NCBI GenBank assembly: GCA_964569765.1
Contig: CAZMVY010000246.1
Span: forward strand, 1 to 5,858
Length of the DNA stretch: 5,858 nt
From: CAZMVY01 sp964569765
GTDB lineage: Bacteria > Planctomycetota > Phycisphaerae > UBA1845 > PWPN01
Reading direction: 5' to 3'
A model generated the notes under the pieces. The model was given only the letters and a program-made list of their open reading frames with translations, had not been told where the DNA came from and did not search any database. Shown here one piece after another: positions 5,364 to 5,858 of this stretch; position 1 is the first letter of the stretch; each line of letters opens with the position of its first letter. The position numbers and the translations under genes were made by a program.

Positions 5364-5858
5364 AAGGGCATCGAGCTGCGGGAGGAGTCGCGCGAAGCCG
5401 AGTTCCTCGAAGCGTTGCGCGGCGCCTCCACCTACGATACGGAGTTCCGCATCCTGCTGCCGCAAGGCGGCGTGCGCCACATCAAATCTTACGGAAAGAT
5501 CGTGCGCGACGAAACCGGGCGGACCGTGCGCATGACCGGCATCAACATCGACATCACCGATCTCAAGCAATCCGAGATCCGCTACCGTAATTTTGGCCGT
5601 CTGTACGCCACGCTGAGTCAGGTCAACCAGACCATCGTGCGCGAAAAGAAGCGCGTAGATCTCTTCGAAAAGATCTGTCAGGTGGCGGTCGAGTACGGCG
5701 AGTTTCGGCTGGCCTGGATCGGTATTTTTGGCGAAGTGGAGGAAAGCATCACACCCGTGGCATCGGCCGCACGCTTCGGCAATCCCCTGCCCTTCGGCGA
5801 AATCAGGATCCGTGAGCACCCCTTCAGCAACGGGTTGATCGGCAGAGCCTGCGCATCC
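5364..5858 (+). CDS. PAS-GAF sensor protein fragment, open at both ends
   Basis: A plus-strand frame is open to the window end, with 153 codons from 5400. Its first part is the C-terminal half of a PAS domain plus PAC motif: EFLEALRG, YDTEFRILLPQGGVRHI, GKIVRDETGRTVRMTGINID and ITDLKQSE. A short linker (YATLSQVNQTIV) leads into the start of a GAF domain: LFEKICQVAVEYGEFRLAWI, then a turn ending NGLIGRACAS at the edge. This PAS-linker-GAF order is typical of histidine kinases and GGDEF/EAL proteins; the output domain lies beyond the window. The N-terminal half of the PAS domain is missing: recognisable similarity begins near 5376, close to the right arm of the inverted repeat at 5363. No plausible start codon exists upstream; the only in-frame ATG, at 5532, is inside the PAC motif. 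G+C is 210 of 360 in 5461-5820 (58%), lower than in polA. Both facts suggest a gene fragment joined to a foreign context. Confidence 0.82.

Noticed and set aside
5364..5819. Minus-strand open frame that extends polA by about 152 codons to an ATG at 5819
   Set aside because: It is the codon-for-codon antisense of the PAS/GAF frame, which has clear domain motifs. The minus translation shows no 5'-nuclease motif. Antisense in this register stays open because TTA, CTA and TCA codons are rare in high-GC genes.

Overview
The window is high-GC bacterial DNA. Four 60-base lines sampled by hand in the polymerase gene gave 165 G+C of 240 (69%). The DNA polymerase I core and the small carbohydrate-binding (CBM48-like) protein remind me of Planctomycetota or neighbouring phyla. 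That is an inference from remembered family character, not from a search. There are no rRNA or tRNA genes, no CRISPR array, and no transposase.

Layout, left to right. A short promoter-like stretch (TATAAT at 71-76) precedes a possible small Cys-rich, Arg-tailed protein (111-329, +). About 310 bases without a convincing gene follow. A metallo-beta-lactamase-fold hydrolase is on the minus strand (644-1525). A 228-base divergent intergenic region separates it from a 92-residue glycogen-binding/early-set domain protein on the plus strand (1754-2032). That gene converges, across 69 hairpin-rich bases, on a 367-residue minus-strand protein with a C-terminal membrane anchor that resembles the RMD1/DUF155 family (2102-3205). 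Upstream of it on the same strand lies the proofreading and polymerase part of DNA polymerase I (stop at 3387). The last ~480 bases encode, on the plus strand, the end of a PAS domain and the start of a GAF domain from a signalling protein that runs off the window.

The most important point is the right-hand end. The polA reading frame stays open to 5819, but its first ~150 codons are the exact antisense of the PAS/GAF gene and are not polymerase sequence. The 5'-nuclease domain expected at the N-terminus is absent. The switch falls at or beside a 53-base inverted-repeat element (5311-5363), and base composition drops from about 69% to 58% G+C across it. I read this as a join of two unrelated loci at a repeat, either an assembly misjoin or a real rearrangement. 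The polymerase also carries Ser where the O-helix Phe (E. coli Phe762) is normally found.

The genes do not form an obvious pathway: DNA replication/repair, a membrane protein of unknown role, a glycogen-binding-type small protein and a hydrolase. I see no convincing new multi-gene system.
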